64,000 bases of DNA from an uncultured Eubacteriales bacterium (GCA_900545865.1 URAN01000001.1:1-64000), one strand, 5' to 3'. Numbered from the stretch's first letter, positions 41,466 to 51,348 are shown. Translations and numbers: made by a program. Notes: a model not told the origin generated them from the sequence alone.

Positions 41466-43424
41466 TTATAAAACTCGGTTTTTCTTTTTCGGCGCAGGTT
41501 TAAAGTTCATATACATTGCTGTCAGAGGCGGAATATCTATGTTTATCGAGTATGCAAAGCCGTGGTTTGCGACCGCGCGCGTTTTGCACTTTCGGCTGCC
41601 TTTTCCGTCACCGCCCCAGCTTTTTGCATTGGTCGATAGAACTGTGGTAAACTCGCCTTCTTCGGGTACGCCGAGAACATAATTTTCTCTGTGTACCGGG
41701 GTAAAGTTTATTATAACCGCAACTTTTTCGGTTTCGCTTTTATCGATGCGCATAAACGATAAAACGCTGTTTGCGCCATCCTCTGCGTTCAGCCACTTAA
41801 AGCCCTTCCAGTCACCGCTTTCGCGTTCAATCTCAAACATACAGGGGTTAGTGCGATAAAATTCGTTCAATGCCGCACAGTATTCGCGCATTTTTATATG
41901 AAGCTCGTATTTGTCAAGCAGCCAGTCAAGCTGTTCGGCGAACCGCCATTCCACAAACTGTCCGAACTCGCCGCCCATAAACAAAAGTTTCTTTCCGGGG
42001 TGAGCATACATAAACGCGTATAAGAGCCTTAGCTCAGCGAACTTTTCCTCGTATGTTCCCCACATCTTATCAATCAACGAACGCTTTCCGTGTACAACCT
42101 CGTCATGGGAGAGAGGGAGTATATAGTTTTCCGAAAAAGCGTACATCATCGGAAAGGTCAGCTTGGTGTGATTGCCCTTTCGGAACAGAGGGTCGCATTG
42201 CATATAATCGAGAATATCGTGCATCCAACCCATATTCCATTTAAAGTTAAAGCCTAAGCCGCCCGCGCTGACCGGCATTGTTACACCGCCCCACGCCGTT
42301 GATTCCTCGGCAATCATCATCACGTTCGGGAATCTTTCGAAAACCGCGGTATTCAGCTTTTGCAAAAAGTCAATCGCCTCTAAATTTTCCTTGCCGCCGA
42401 ATTTGTTCGGAATCCATTCGCCGTCACGGCGGTTATAGTCCAGATAAAGCATACTCGATACCGCGTCAACCCTCAGACCGTCTATGTGATATTCGCTTAT
42501 CCAAAACAGGGCGTTCGAAATCAAAAACGAAAATATTTCCGTTTTTGTCCAGTCAAAAACGAGAGTTCCCCACTCTTTATGCTCGCCGCGGCGTGAATCG
42601 GGATGTTCAAAAAGCGGAGTGCCGTCGAACCTTGCCAACCCGTGAGCGTCACGCGGAAAGTGCGCCGGAACCCAGTCCATAATTACGCCGATGCCGTTAT
42701 TGTGGCACGCATCAATAAAATTTTTAAATTCCGTCGGGTGTCCGTATCGGCTGTTGACCGAATAATACCCCGTCACCTGATAGCCCCAGCTTCCGTCAAA
42801 CGGATACTCGCATATCGGCATAAGCTCAATGTGCGTATAACCCATTTTTTTTATATAAGGAATAAGCTCGTCTTTCATTTCGGTATAGGTATAGTGCGAA
42901 CCGTCCTCTTTTGTTTTCCACGAACCGAAATGCATTTCATAAATGTTTATCGGCTTGTCATACGGCGCGGTTTCCGAGCGGTGCTTAAGCCATTCGCCGT
43001 CCTCCCAGTTATAAGACAAATCAGCAAGAACCGAAGCGGTCGCCGGTCTTACCTCGGAATAAAACGCATACGGGTCGGCCTTTAAAAAAACGTTTCCGGC
43101 ATAGTCCTCGATGCTGAATTTATAATTTTGTCCTTCGTCGGCGTTCGGCACAAAGCCTTCCCAGATGCCCGAGTTTATATGTTTTGTCATACGCCCCATA
43201 TTTCGGTCCCAGCCGTTGGCGTCACACACAACCGAAACAGTCTTTGCGTTCGGTGCCCAGACAGCAAAAATAAATCCGTCAGAGCCGTTTTTGCCTTTTG
43301 CGCGGTGCGCACCGAGCATATGATAGCTCTCATAATTCGTACCGCTGTTAAAAAGGTACATCGCCGCATCGTCTATATAACATTTTGCCGCGTTGTCGGA
43401 ATATGGTCTTGTCTTTTTTGTCAT
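41466..43424 (-). CDS. glgB: 1,4-alpha-glucan branching enzyme
   Basis: GH13 enzyme forming alpha-1,6 branches in glycogen. 652 residues. An N-terminal CBM48 (FAVWAPNAKTVSVV near 52) is followed by the catalytic barrel with VIMDWVPAHFPRDAHGL, nucleophile Asp in GLRVDAVSSMLY near 318, acid Glu in MIAEEST near 370 and LPLSHDEVVHGK near 435. First gene of the glg operon; GGAGG precedes the ATG; it has a 160-nt AT-rich leader. Confidence 0.97.
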   Translation of the reverse strand: MTKKTRPYSDNAAKCYIDDAAMYLFNSGTNYESYHMLGAHRAKGKNGSDGFIFAVWAPNAKTVSVVCDANGWDRNMGRMTKHINSGIWEGFVPNADEGQNYKFSIEDYAGNVFLKADPYAFYSEVRPATASVLADLSYNWEDGEWLKHRSETAPYDKPINIYEMHFGSWKTKEDGSHYTYTEMKDELIPYIKKMGYTHIELMPICEYPFDGSWGYQVTGYYSVNSRYGHPTEFKNFIDACHNNGIGVIMDWVPAHFPRDAHGLARFDGTPLFEHPDSRRGEHKEWGTLVFDWTKTEIFSFLISNALFWISEYHIDGLRVDAVSSMLYLDYNRRDGEWIPNKFGGKENLEAIDFLQKLNTAVFERFPNVMMIAEESTAWGGVTMPVSAGGLGFNFKWNMGWMHDILDYMQCDPLFRKGNHTKLTFPMMYAFSENYILPLSHDEVVHGKRSLIDKMWGTYEEKFAELRLLYAFMYAHPGKKLLFMGGEFGQFVEWRFAEQLDWLLDKYELHIKMREYCAALNEFYRTNPCMFEIERESGDWKGFKWLNAEDGANSVLSFMRIDKSETEKVAVIINFTPVHRENYVLGVPEEGEFTTVLSTNAKSWGGDGKGSRKCKTRAVANHGFAYSINIDIPPLTAMYMNFKPAPKKKNRVL

Positions 43425-43584
43425 TTGTAAATCCTCCGTGCGTTTTAATTTTGCAAATAATCACAGTACGGAACGCTGTCCGTTTAATGTTAATTTTGTG
43501 TGTATTTCATATGAATTTTATATGAAATTTTATATAAAAAACATTAATACTCACTCTCGAAAATTAGGTATATTTAATAGTATA

Positions 43585-43613
43585 ATTATATCATATTTTT
43601 TCGGTGCTGTCTA
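43585..43613 (-). promoter_or_regulatory. glg operon promoter
   Basis: Minus strand TAGACA (43608-43613), 17-nt spacer, TATAAT (43585-43590). The leader contains overlapping TTCATATGAA/TTTATATGAAA-type inverted repeats. Confidence 0.6.
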
Positions 43614-43750
43614 TTTTATTTTAGAAAAAATGTTCACAAAATCTCAAACACATTTTTGTTCAGAATTTAGAAAAACCACGTTTTCATCGCATTTTTTTGT
43701 ATAAATTACATTTTTTCGGCAGAATGCGTTATTGTATGTCAAATGACGGT

Positions 43751-44027
43751 TAACCTGATATTAGTTATCCGAACCCGCCTTAATCGGCGTAATTTAGGAA
43801 TATTTTGATTTGTCGTCTTTGTCGGGCGTCAGCCCGCCTGTATCCTCTGCACCAAAATCTTCTCAAAATTCCATCCGATTAAGGTCAAAGAATTTTAAGA
43901 GTGAGGATTTTTGTTCAAACAAGGCAAAAACGGAGGTAATCCTGATGACGGATTGCCGAGTATTTTAACTCCGTTTGAGCGGAAATCCACCTCTTAAAAT
44001 CGGGTTCGGTCAGCTAACATCAGGTTA
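43751..44027. mobile_element. MITE-like element with 27-bp terminal inverted repeats
   Basis: The left end TAACCTGATATTAG...CCGAACCCG (43751-43777) and right end (44001-44027) are inverted copies, 23 of 27 positions matching. An inner inverted pair is ATTTTAAGAG (43892-43901) with CTCTTAAAAT (43991-44000), and GGTAATCC-TGATGAC-GGATTGCC (43935-43957) lies at the centre, so the whole 277 bp can fold back. No ORF. TA flanks could be a target-site duplication. No transposase in the window matches it. Confidence 0.65.
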
Positions 44028-44232
44028 TACAGTTTAAGTATATTCATTGCCTGTCCGAAATATTAATTTTTATAAAAAATCGGTGAAAAATATAAAATAA
44101 AAGATATTTTATTACGGAAAAACATAGCGATTTGCAGAGACAGACCCGATGCGCCGAAATACGCTTTTTGAGTGTACGGACGTTTTGAAAATTAACTCAA
44201 AGAAAAAATTTAAAAAATTTTTGAAAAAACCC

Positions 44233-44261
44233 TTGACAAAGACGCAAAAATGTGGTATTCT
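44233..44261 (+). promoter_or_regulatory. tRNA-Thr(UGU) promoter
   Basis: TTGACA (44233-44238), 17-nt spacer, TATTCT (44256-44261). Confidence 0.7.
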
Positions 44262-44289
44262 TATATTCGTCAGTTTTGACGCAGGGTAT

Positions 44290-44365
44290 GCTGGTATAGC
44301 TCAATTGGCAGAGCAGCTGATTTGTAATCAGCAGGTTGTAGGTTCAAGTCCTATTACCAGCTCCA
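44290..44365 (+). tRNA. tRNA-Thr (anticodon UGU)
   Basis: 76 nt with encoded CCA. Acceptor GCTGGTA/TACCAGC, anticodon stem GCTGA/TCAGC with loop TTTGTAA giving anticodon TGT, T arm GGTTCAAGTCC. Reads ACA and other ACN codons. Confidence 0.96.
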
Positions 44366-44370
44366 CGTCG

Positions 44371-44405
44371 GAGCAAGCTATATATCGCTTGCTCTGATTT
44401 TTTTT
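44371..44405 (+). terminator. tRNA-Thr(UGU) terminator
   Basis: GAGCAAGC-TATATATC-GCTTGCTC followed by GATTTTTTTT. Confidence 0.85.
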
Positions 44406-44740
44406 GCAAAAAATCAGAGCGCACTCATGCCGCTGCTCCTCCTTTATCGCAAAAGGTCACATTTGCGTCGGCTATTCAGTTGCAAGCGCCTTCATAACGC
44501 CTTTGGCTCATTACCAACCTTTTGCGAAGCGGCGCCTGCGGCGCAAATATCTCTATGGTTCGCCTTTCCCACAGCGGTGCAAGAAATTGCTTGCTCCGTT
44601 TTGTTTTATCGAATAACCGTATAATTTAATAAACGTATCGTGACGCACGTGATTTGCTCATAAAACAACATCCAAAAATGAGCATTTTGTTCATCAAAAT
44701 GTGATAAATGACACAATATTGGGAAATGTTTTTAATTTTA
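44406..44740. other. Non-coding segment after tRNA-Thr(UGU)
   Basis: No believable ORF. Contains a distant inverted pair CGCAAAAGGT ... ACCTTTTGCG (about 44450-44530) and GC-rich stretches (GCGGCGCCTGCGGCGC). The CCGCTG block shared with 60225-60245 suggests interspersed-repeat material. Confidence 0.35.
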
Positions 44741-44769
44741 TTGACAATCGGGAATATTTCTGTTACAAT
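44741..44769 (+). promoter_or_regulatory. Promoter of the TIM-barrel epimerase gene
   Basis: TTGACA (44741-44746), 17-nt spacer, TACAAT (44764-44769). Confidence 0.7.
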
Positions 44770-44813
44770 GTGCATGTTAAAAATTTTTATGAATAAAGGA
44801 AGGCGTTTTTATT

Positions 44814-45674
44814 ATGAAAACTTCTACTGAAATCGATTCAATTGCAAAAAAGGTCGGCGAGGAACGCGCTGTTGAATACATAGCCAAAGCCGGGTTTGAC
44901 GCGTGGGATTTTTCTATGTTTAATATGGCGCGGTGGGATTGGGAAAATAACTGTATATTAGAGAATAATCATCCGTTGAGAGGAAATCGTTCTCTTGAAT
45001 TTGCACGCAAGCTGAAAAGAATCGGTCGTGATAACGGGATAGAGTGTAATCAATCACACGCGCCGTTTCCTGTTATGAAAAAAGAAATATATTCATATCT
45101 CAAACGTGCAATCGAATGTACGGCAGAGGCAGGCGGAAAGATATGCATAATCCATCCCGATAATGACAGCTCGCCGGAGAAAAACGCGGAAATGTACTTT
45201 GAATTGTTACCTTTCGCAAAGGATTGCGGCGTGAAAATCGCAACAGAGAATATGTGGAACTGGAATAACGAAAAGGATTGTGCCGCGCCTGCCGCTTGCA
45301 GCGACCCCGAAAGTTTTAATGCGCATCTTGATGCGGTAAATGATGATTATTTTGTGGCGTGTCTTGATTTGGGTCATGCAGAGATGAAAGGTCTCGGCAC
45401 ATCAGCGGAAGAGATGATACTTAAACTTGGCGACAGACTTGCGGCATTGCATATTCACGATAATGACAGATGGCACGATTCGCACCAGATACCGTTTTCG
45501 ATGGATATTGACTTTGATAAAATTGTTGCCGCGTTGAAGAAAATTAAGTATAAGGGATATTTCACTCTTGAGGCATGCTATTATCTAAACAATCATAACA
45601 AAGAAAACGTGTTTGACGGAATCAAAAATCTTTCCGCATCGGTAAGAAAGCTTGCGGATATGTTCGAAAAATAA
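44814..45674 (+). CDS. Sugar phosphate isomerase/epimerase-type TIM-barrel protein
   Basis: 286 residues, AP-endonuclease-2/xylose-isomerase-like barrel. QSHAPFP near 80, an IIHPDN strand near 115, Glu of IATENMWNW near 142, CLDLGHAEM near 184, and a C-terminal YFTLEACYY. The pattern of Glu, Asp-His and His metal ligands is present. Substrate unknown. AAGGAAG precedes the ATG; single gene with its own promoter and terminator. Confidence 0.8.
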   Translation: MKTSTEIDSIAKKVGEERAVEYIAKAGFDAWDFSMFNMARWDWENNCILENNHPLRGNRSLEFARKLKRIGRDNGIECNQSHAPFPVMKKEIYSYLKRAIECTAEAGGKICIIHPDNDSSPEKNAEMYFELLPFAKDCGVKIATENMWNWNNEKDCAAPAACSDPESFNAHLDAVNDDYFVACLDLGHAEMKGLGTSAEEMILKLGDRLAALHIHDNDRWHDSHQIPFSMDIDFDKIVAALKKIKYKGYFTLEACYYLNNHNKENVFDGIKNLSASVRKLADMFEK

Positions 45675-45685
45675 AAAATAAGATA

Positions 45686-45725
45686 GCCGACCTTTGCATA
45701 TTGCAAAGGTCGGCAAATTTATTTT
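45686..45725 (+). terminator. Terminator after the epimerase gene
   Basis: GCCGACCTTTGC-ATATT-GCAAAGGTCGGC followed by AAATTTATTTTT. Confidence 0.8.
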
Positions 45726-45807
45726 TAAATCGGAGCAACGATTCTGCTTTGCTTGCAAAGAGCAGAACTTGCGACAGATTGCAATAGTCGCAGGGAGCAT
45801 TGGCTCC

Positions 45808-45852
45808 TCCGGAATTCCAGTGGGAGATTATAACTCCCACTGAAATTCCGGA
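45808..45852. repeat. 19-bp hairpin between epimerase and ybaK
   Basis: TCCGGAATTCCAGTGGGAG (45808-45826), 7-nt loop, CTCCCACTGAAATTCCGGA (45834-45852), one mismatch. No T-tract. Could be a mobile-element end or repeat; it lies just past the ybaK stop. Confidence 0.5.
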
Positions 45853-45866
45853 ATGGAACCCGCCGC

Positions 45867-46379
45867 CTATGAGGCGGGGGACATCTGCGGCAACGTTATA
45901 ATATCCGCAAAATCCATATTGATTAAATCCGCCAGCTCGTTCGGATTCATCTCTATCTGTGCGCCGAGCCTGCCGCCGCTGAAGATGATTTCATCAAAAT
46001 TTTTTGCGCTTGAATCGGCAACGGTTTTGAATTGCTTTTTCATTCCTATCGGGCTGCATCCGCCGCGGATATATCCTGTGATTGCGTTTATGTCCTTGAC
46101 GTGAATCATCTCAACCGACTTTTCGCCGACCGCCGCAGCGGCGGCTTTGAGATTCAGCTCCTCCGCAACGGGCAGCATATAAACATAATATTGCTTGCTT
46201 TTTCCCTCGGCAACGAGGGTTTTAAATACCCGTTCCGTCGGCTGTCCGAGTTTTTGCGCAATCGAAACGCCGTCCATAAATCCGTCACATTCATAAAGAT
46301 GTTCTTTGTATGCGATTTTGTTTTTATCCAAAATTCGCATGGCATTTGTTTTTGTGTCCTTGCCCTTTGATTTTTTCAT
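45867..46379 (-). CDS. ybaK: Cys-tRNA(Pro)/Cys-tRNA(Cys) deacylase, YbaK type
   Basis: Editing enzyme hydrolysing mischarged Cys-tRNA(Pro). 170 residues of the YbaK/ProX fold: TNAMRILDKNKIAYKEHLYE N-terminus, VFKTLVAEG with the catalytic Lys near 51, VAEELNLKAAA, and TGYIRGGCSPIGMKK near 100. GGAGG precedes the ATG. On the same strand as sbcC upstream, 61 bp away. Confidence 0.93.
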   Translation of the reverse strand: MKKSKGKDTKTNAMRILDKNKIAYKEHLYECDGFMDGVSIAQKLGQPTERVFKTLVAEGKSKQYYVYMLPVAEELNLKAAAAAVGEKSVEMIHVKDINAITGYIRGGCSPIGMKKQFKTVADSSAKNFDEIIFSGGRLGAQIEMNPNELADLINMDFADIITLPQMSPAS

Positions 46380-46440
46380 TTATAAAACCTCCGTTTTGCC
46401 ATTTGTACCGGCATAATCAGTGTTAAAATTTCCGTATTTG

Positions 46441-49215
46441 TTATGATATGATTTTCGCGCGGCTTTTTCCGAACGAATCTTTTGTGACAACAATTTGTTT
46501 GTCGATTTTTTGTTTAAGTTCGCCGATGTGAGAGATAATTCCGACAAGTCGGTTTCCCTCGGTTAAATACAAAAGCGCACGCATTGCCTGTTGCAGAGAG
46601 TTCTCGTCAAGCGAGCCGAACCCCTCATCAACAAACATCGTATCAAGTTTTATGCCGCCCGATGCGGACTGAATCTCATCCGACAGACCGAGGGCAAGAG
46701 AAAGCGAAGCCATGAACGATTCGCCGCCCGAGAGGGTTTTTACGCTTCGTTCACTGCCGTTATAGTGGTCGATTACGTCTAATTCTAAGCCGCTTTGACT
46801 CTGTTTGTTCTCAGCATTCTTTCGGCGTATAAGCTCGTATTGAGCATTTGTCATAATCATAAGACGGCGGTTTGCGCGTTCGATTATCCTGTCAAAATAT
46901 GATGCTTGAATATAAGCCTCGAGAGTGACGCGTTCCTTTCCTCTTATGTTTCCGTTTGCGGTATCGGCGAGAGATTTTATACAAGAGATGCGTTTTTCCG
47001 CCGCCGTTGCCTCATCGAGTCTTTGACAAATTCCGTTTAAGGCGTCGGTGTTGGTCTTTATCCGTGCGAACACGGTCCTTTGTTCATCGCCGAGCCGCAT
47101 TTTTTCATCGCTTAATTCTTTTTGATGAAGTTTTTCCGATTCAACATCGGTATCGTTTTTATCTTTAAGATTTTCGTGTGCCGTTTCGATTGATTTTTTC
47201 AGTGTTTCAATTTTTTTGTCACACTCGTTATAATCGTGCGTTATTTGTTCAAGACGGCACTCAAAAACGTTTTTAACGTTTTCGCATTCCGATATTTTTT
47301 GCAATGCCTCGGCTTTTGCGGCAAAGGTGAGCCTGTCCGATAATTTCTTTATTTTTTTCTCTGCCGCGACAAGCTCGGCCGACATAACGGAAAATTCCCG
47401 TTTATGATTCTCTTGCCTTTTTGAAATATCGTCAATATTTTTGCGTGTTTCCGAAATAAGGGATTCGATTTCGGCATTCCGTGAGATTTTTTTGTCAATT
47501 AAACTTATCATTTTTGATAAGTTTTCAGCCTCGGCGGTCAGCCCCTCTGTATATTTGGCAATCGCGCCGCGTATTTCCGATTCGGATTTTTTGACGTCAA
47601 TTTTGAGCAAACTCTCTGCGGCACTCCGAACCGCGGCTTGTGCAGAGGTAAGTTTGCCTTTTGCCTCGCCTGCCGCAAGGCTCGCGCTTGCCGCGGCTCT
47701 GTCGGCATCATCGGCGGTGGCGCGGCAGTCATCGAGTTCTTGCTTTGTCGGGGCGATGTCGGACTTATGTGCCTTGTTGGGATGTGTCTTTGAGCCGCAT
47801 ACGGGACAGGGTTGTCCGTCTTTTAACGATTCCGCCATTATCCCGGCTTGTTCATCGAGAAACGCCTTGTGCATTGACGAATAAGTATCTCTCAGGTCTT
47901 GGGCAGTATTTGATTTTTTTATATAAAGCTCCTGTGCGCGCTTTGTCTCCGCGCTCAAACGGTCTAAATTATCCAAGTCCGATGTCAGTTCGTTCAGCTT
48001 GATAATGTTATCGTCAATCTCGGCTTTTTGCAATTCAAGCTTTGGCTTTTCGTTGTCGGCACCTTTGAGATCGGCTTGTTCCGCCGTTAAATCCGCAAGC
48101 ATCCGTTGGAATTCTTTAAGAGCTTTGTCGGTATCGGAAATTTCTTTTTCGGATACATTGATTTTGTTTTTCAGCTCTGATACCTCTTGTATCGCGCCGT
48201 CATATTCATCATAGTCCGAAAGATGCGAACGTATCTCCGCCGCCATTGAAAACGCTTTGTCGGCATCGTCTTTCGTTTGGATATGCTCATCGCGAAGTTT
48301 TTTGAGATATTCAAATTCCTCGGTGCATTTTTTAAGCTCGGTTTTATCGCGTTCAAGCTGTTTTTCCGTTCTTGTCCAACCCTCGGAAAGGGTCAGCAAT
48401 CTCGCCGTTTCGAGAATTTCGTTTTCAAGCGAATTCAGCTTTTGCGTTAATTCGTCCTGTCGGTTTTTGTCATATGTCAAAAGTTCGTTGATGATTTCAA
48501 CCGCTTCATCTTTCGGCAATAACCCCGATTTTGCCGATTGAACTTTAGCGGATAACGGACTTTCATCGGGACACACAATCGAATCGATATACTGTTCCGT
48601 GCGTTCGATAATTTTTTCGTAATCGCGCGCAAGAGACAAATATTCATCTTTTAATTTTTGCTGAAGGACAGAATATCGCTGTGTGCAAAAAAGTTTTTGA
48701 AAGATTTTCTTTCGCTCATCCGTTGTTGCCAAAAGAAGCCTTAAAAAATCGCCCTGTGCAATCATAGCGATTTGAGAAAACTGACTTTTGTCGATGCCGA
48801 GAATTTCGATGATTTCACGGTTTACCTCTTTGACCTTGGTTATTATTCTGCCGTCCGGAAGGTGCAGCTCGGCATTTGCCTTTTCAACGGTTGTGCCGCT
48901 GCCGCGCGTTTTGGGGCGTTCGTATTCGGGATTTCGCTTGATATAATATTCCTTGCCGAGATATTCGAATAAAAGCTCGGTTTCGGTCGGGGTTTCGGGC
49001 GCGGCGTATTTCGAACGCAGCATAGCGGCATCGCGGTTGCTGCCGCTTGCCTCGCCGTACAGCGAAAACGTAATTGCATCAAAAATTGTTGTTTTTCCCG
49101 CTCCGGTGTCGCCGCATATGAGATAAAGACCGTTTTTTCCCAGATTTTCAAGCTCGAGAACGGTTTTGTCTGCATAAGGCCCGAATGCGGATATTGTCAG
49201 TTTAAGCGGTCTCAT
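46441..49215 (-). CDS. sbcC: DNA double-strand break nuclease ATPase subunit SbcC
   Basis: SMC-like ATPase of the SbcCD (Rad50-Mre11-like) complex that cleaves hairpins and processes DNA ends. 924 residues. N-terminal Walker A GDTGAGKTTIFDAI near 35, Q-loop MIAQGDFLRLL near 150, two long coiled coils, a zinc hook CPVC near 480, and a C-terminal signature LSGGESFMASLSLALG near 830 with Walker B. The ATG overlaps the sbcD stop by 4 nt. Confidence 0.96.
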   Translation of the reverse strand: MRPLKLTISAFGPYADKTVLELENLGKNGLYLICGDTGAGKTTIFDAITFSLYGEASGSNRDAAMLRSKYAAPETPTETELLFEYLGKEYYIKRNPEYERPKTRGSGTTVEKANAELHLPDGRIITKVKEVNREIIEILGIDKSQFSQIAMIAQGDFLRLLLATTDERKKIFQKLFCTQRYSVLQQKLKDEYLSLARDYEKIIERTEQYIDSIVCPDESPLSAKVQSAKSGLLPKDEAVEIINELLTYDKNRQDELTQKLNSLENEILETARLLTLSEGWTRTEKQLERDKTELKKCTEEFEYLKKLRDEHIQTKDDADKAFSMAAEIRSHLSDYDEYDGAIQEVSELKNKINVSEKEISDTDKALKEFQRMLADLTAEQADLKGADNEKPKLELQKAEIDDNIIKLNELTSDLDNLDRLSAETKRAQELYIKKSNTAQDLRDTYSSMHKAFLDEQAGIMAESLKDGQPCPVCGSKTHPNKAHKSDIAPTKQELDDCRATADDADRAAASASLAAGEAKGKLTSAQAAVRSAAESLLKIDVKKSESEIRGAIAKYTEGLTAEAENLSKMISLIDKKISRNAEIESLISETRKNIDDISKRQENHKREFSVMSAELVAAEKKIKKLSDRLTFAAKAEALQKISECENVKNVFECRLEQITHDYNECDKKIETLKKSIETAHENLKDKNDTDVESEKLHQKELSDEKMRLGDEQRTVFARIKTNTDALNGICQRLDEATAAEKRISCIKSLADTANGNIRGKERVTLEAYIQASYFDRIIERANRRLMIMTNAQYELIRRKNAENKQSQSGLELDVIDHYNGSERSVKTLSGGESFMASLSLALGLSDEIQSASGGIKLDTMFVDEGFGSLDENSLQQAMRALLYLTEGNRLVGIISHIGELKQKIDKQIVVTKDSFGKSRAKIIS

Positions 49216-50369
49216 TCAGCTTCCTCCCATACCTCATCAATTATTTTTTGAATGAAAATCTTTTGTTCATCCGTCATATCGGAGTTGTTTTGAATCTTAT
49301 AAAATTTCTCAAAAAGTTCCTGCGGCGAGAGCCGTTCAACATCGGTGATTTCCGACAGGGAACCCGAGGCGGCGGTGCGGCGGTTGTCATAGGCAAGCCC
49401 CAAAAGGTTCGGATAGATAATGCGCAGCTTTCCGACAGCGTCTGTAATATCCTCCTCATCGGTCAGGGTAATATGAACAAAGTCGGTTTTATAAGAGGTG
49501 TTTTCATAAAAACCGCGCTCGGTCAGCTCACGGTATGAGCCTTTGAGCCGCACAACGTTCCGCTTTGGTTTGAGCGGCACGGTGCGCACCGAAATATCGC
49601 AATAATCCGATTCCGATGATTTTTCTTTAAGCTCGACAATGGTTAAGGATTTATCGCAATTTGCCTCGGATATTGAATATTTCAAAGGCGTTCCGCAATA
49701 TCTTATGCGCTCTGATTTTATGTTTTGCGCGTTGTGAATATGTCCCAGGGCAACATAATCGAATGCGTCAAAAACAGCCGCGTCAACATTATCGCTGCCG
49801 CCGACCGAAATGTCCTCCGAATCGCTGCGCTCGGCACCTGTTACGAATTGATGAGTAATAAGAACGTTGCGCTCGTGCCTGTCGACTTTCATATTATCAA
49901 CGGCAACCGCTATCGCATCGGTATAAGAATTGATTTCGGCATCGGGAAAAAACTTTCGTATATGCGCGGGCTTGACAAAAGGCAGCATATAGATGTTTAC
50001 CTCGCCGTATTCATCCTGAATTGTACGAAAGTCCGTTTCGCCGTTATATACGTGTGATATGTGAATTCCACCGGGTTCAATAAGCCGATTGGCAAATGAA
50101 AGCCGATAGGCGGAATCGTGGTTGCCGCTTATGACAAACACCGATAAATCAAGCTGTGCCAAAGCGCATAAAAATTCGTCAAGAATCGTTACCGCCTCGT
50201 CCGACGGCGTTGTTTTATCATAAACATCCCCGGCGATTATCACGGCGTCGGGTTTTTCGCCTTTTATAATTTTTAGGATTTCATTGAGGATAAAACGCTG
50301 GTCATCGGCAAGCGAATATTCATTCAGCCTTATCCCGATATGCAAATCCGATAAGTGAATAAGCTTCAT
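49212..50369 (-). CDS. sbcD: DNA double-strand break nuclease subunit SbcD
   Basis: Mre11-like Mn-dependent nuclease. 385 residues. Phosphoesterase motifs HLSDLHIGIRL near 5-15, AGDVYDKTTPS near 46, VISGNHDSAYRL near 80 and ALGHIHNAQ near 205. Translationally coupled to sbcC. Follows the SseB-like gene at 24 bp. Confidence 0.96.
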   Translation of the reverse strand: MKLIHLSDLHIGIRLNEYSLADDQRFILNEILKIIKGEKPDAVIIAGDVYDKTTPSDEAVTILDEFLCALAQLDLSVFVISGNHDSAYRLSFANRLIEPGGIHISHVYNGETDFRTIQDEYGEVNIYMLPFVKPAHIRKFFPDAEINSYTDAIAVAVDNMKVDRHERNVLITHQFVTGAERSDSEDISVGGSDNVDAAVFDAFDYVALGHIHNAQNIKSERIRYCGTPLKYSISEANCDKSLTIVELKEKSSESDYCDISVRTVPLKPKRNVVRLKGSYRELTERGFYENTSYKTDFVHITLTDEEDITDAVGKLRIIYPNLLGLAYDNRRTAASGSLSEITDVERLSPQELFEKFYKIQNNSDMTDEQKIFIQKIIDEVWEEAE

Positions 50370-50393
50370 AATAACATTTCCTTTTGTCGGTTG

Positions 50394-51224
50394 CTATTTA
50401 TTGCTGCCGACTATTTTTTTAAGAGTTTCTCTGTCAATGACAACCTTTTGCTTTGACGGGTTCACCGCTATTCCGTCATAATCTCTCTCGAGAGCAAACT
50501 CAACGGCGGCTTTAAGATTTTTCTTACCCTTGATTTCGTCATATGATATTTCTTGTGCGTCAAGCATTTTTTTAAGCTCGTCCGCAGTGGTGAACACGGC
50601 GTAATATGTGCCCGAATCACTTTTTGCGTCAATTGCGATGTCACATTTTTTGCCGTCCTTTATCTTTGCCGCATATGCGAGATAAATCTGATTCAGCTCT
50701 CCGAACAGACGGCTGAGGTTTACCCGTTCCTGTTCCATAAGCTCCTCCGCCGCTTTTACGTGACGGCTGTTGTCGGATAATTTTTTATCCGACAGATACT
50801 TTGATATATATTTCGATTCAACAGCGCACGAGTCGGAATTCGGGTTCACGACGATTCCCGAAAATTTGTCGCTTTTGAGCGTTTCGCGGCATATTTGTTC
50901 AAAAAAGTTTGTTACGCCGATACATTCGGGGTCGTCCTTTGGCGTTATGTTCCCGAATTGTCCCGTTGCCGCCGCGGTTTTGAATGCGTCAAGACTTGTG
51001 AATACCGCCATCCATTGACGGCCGTCCTCCGATTTCAGAGAACATAGCTTAACGCGGATGTTTTCGCCATTTGATGACCTGTCCGAAAAGCATTTAAGCT
51101 CGATTCGGTCGAGCAATCTCAATATCTCGATAAGTTCTCTTTCGGAACGAACGAGTGGTGATTTCAGCATAATTTCGAGTTTGGTGAGGTTTAAATCCTC
51201 ACCGTTTTTATTTGATTTATCCAT
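50394..51224 (-). CDS. SseB-like domain protein (two repeats)
   Basis: 276 residues. Two related halves each show an SseB N-terminal-domain pattern: GRQWMAVFTSLDAFKTA ... GIVVNPNS, and GTYYAVFTTADELKKM ... GIAVNPSKQKVVI, joined by a helical segment. Function of this domain is poorly known (linked to sensing and stress or secretion in other bacteria). First gene of a minus-strand operon with sbcD-sbcC, which suggests but does not prove a link to DNA repair. GGGAGGT precedes the ATG. Confidence 0.7.
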   Translation of the reverse strand: MDKSNKNGEDLNLTKLEIMLKSPLVRSERELIEILRLLDRIELKCFSDRSSNGENIRVKLCSLKSEDGRQWMAVFTSLDAFKTAAATGQFGNITPKDDPECIGVTNFFEQICRETLKSDKFSGIVVNPNSDSCAVESKYISKYLSDKKLSDNSRHVKAAEELMEQERVNLSRLFGELNQIYLAYAAKIKDGKKCDIAIDAKSDSGTYYAVFTTADELKKMLDAQEISYDEIKGKKNLKAAVEFALERDYDGIAVNPSKQKVVIDRETLKKIVGSNK

Positions 51225-51319
51225 AAGAATACCTCCCTAATATCTAAAGTTCAATATGAATCTGCCGCTTAATGTGATTGAAAAGCGTATTTTACCGCAT
51301 TTTTGAATTCATATTGAAT

Positions 51320-51348
51320 ATTGTATCACACGAAAAAGCAAAAATCAA
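51320..51348 (-). promoter_or_regulatory. Promoter of sseB-like-sbcD-sbcC
   Basis: Minus strand TTGATT (51343-51348), 17-nt spacer, TACAAT (51320-51325). Confidence 0.6.
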
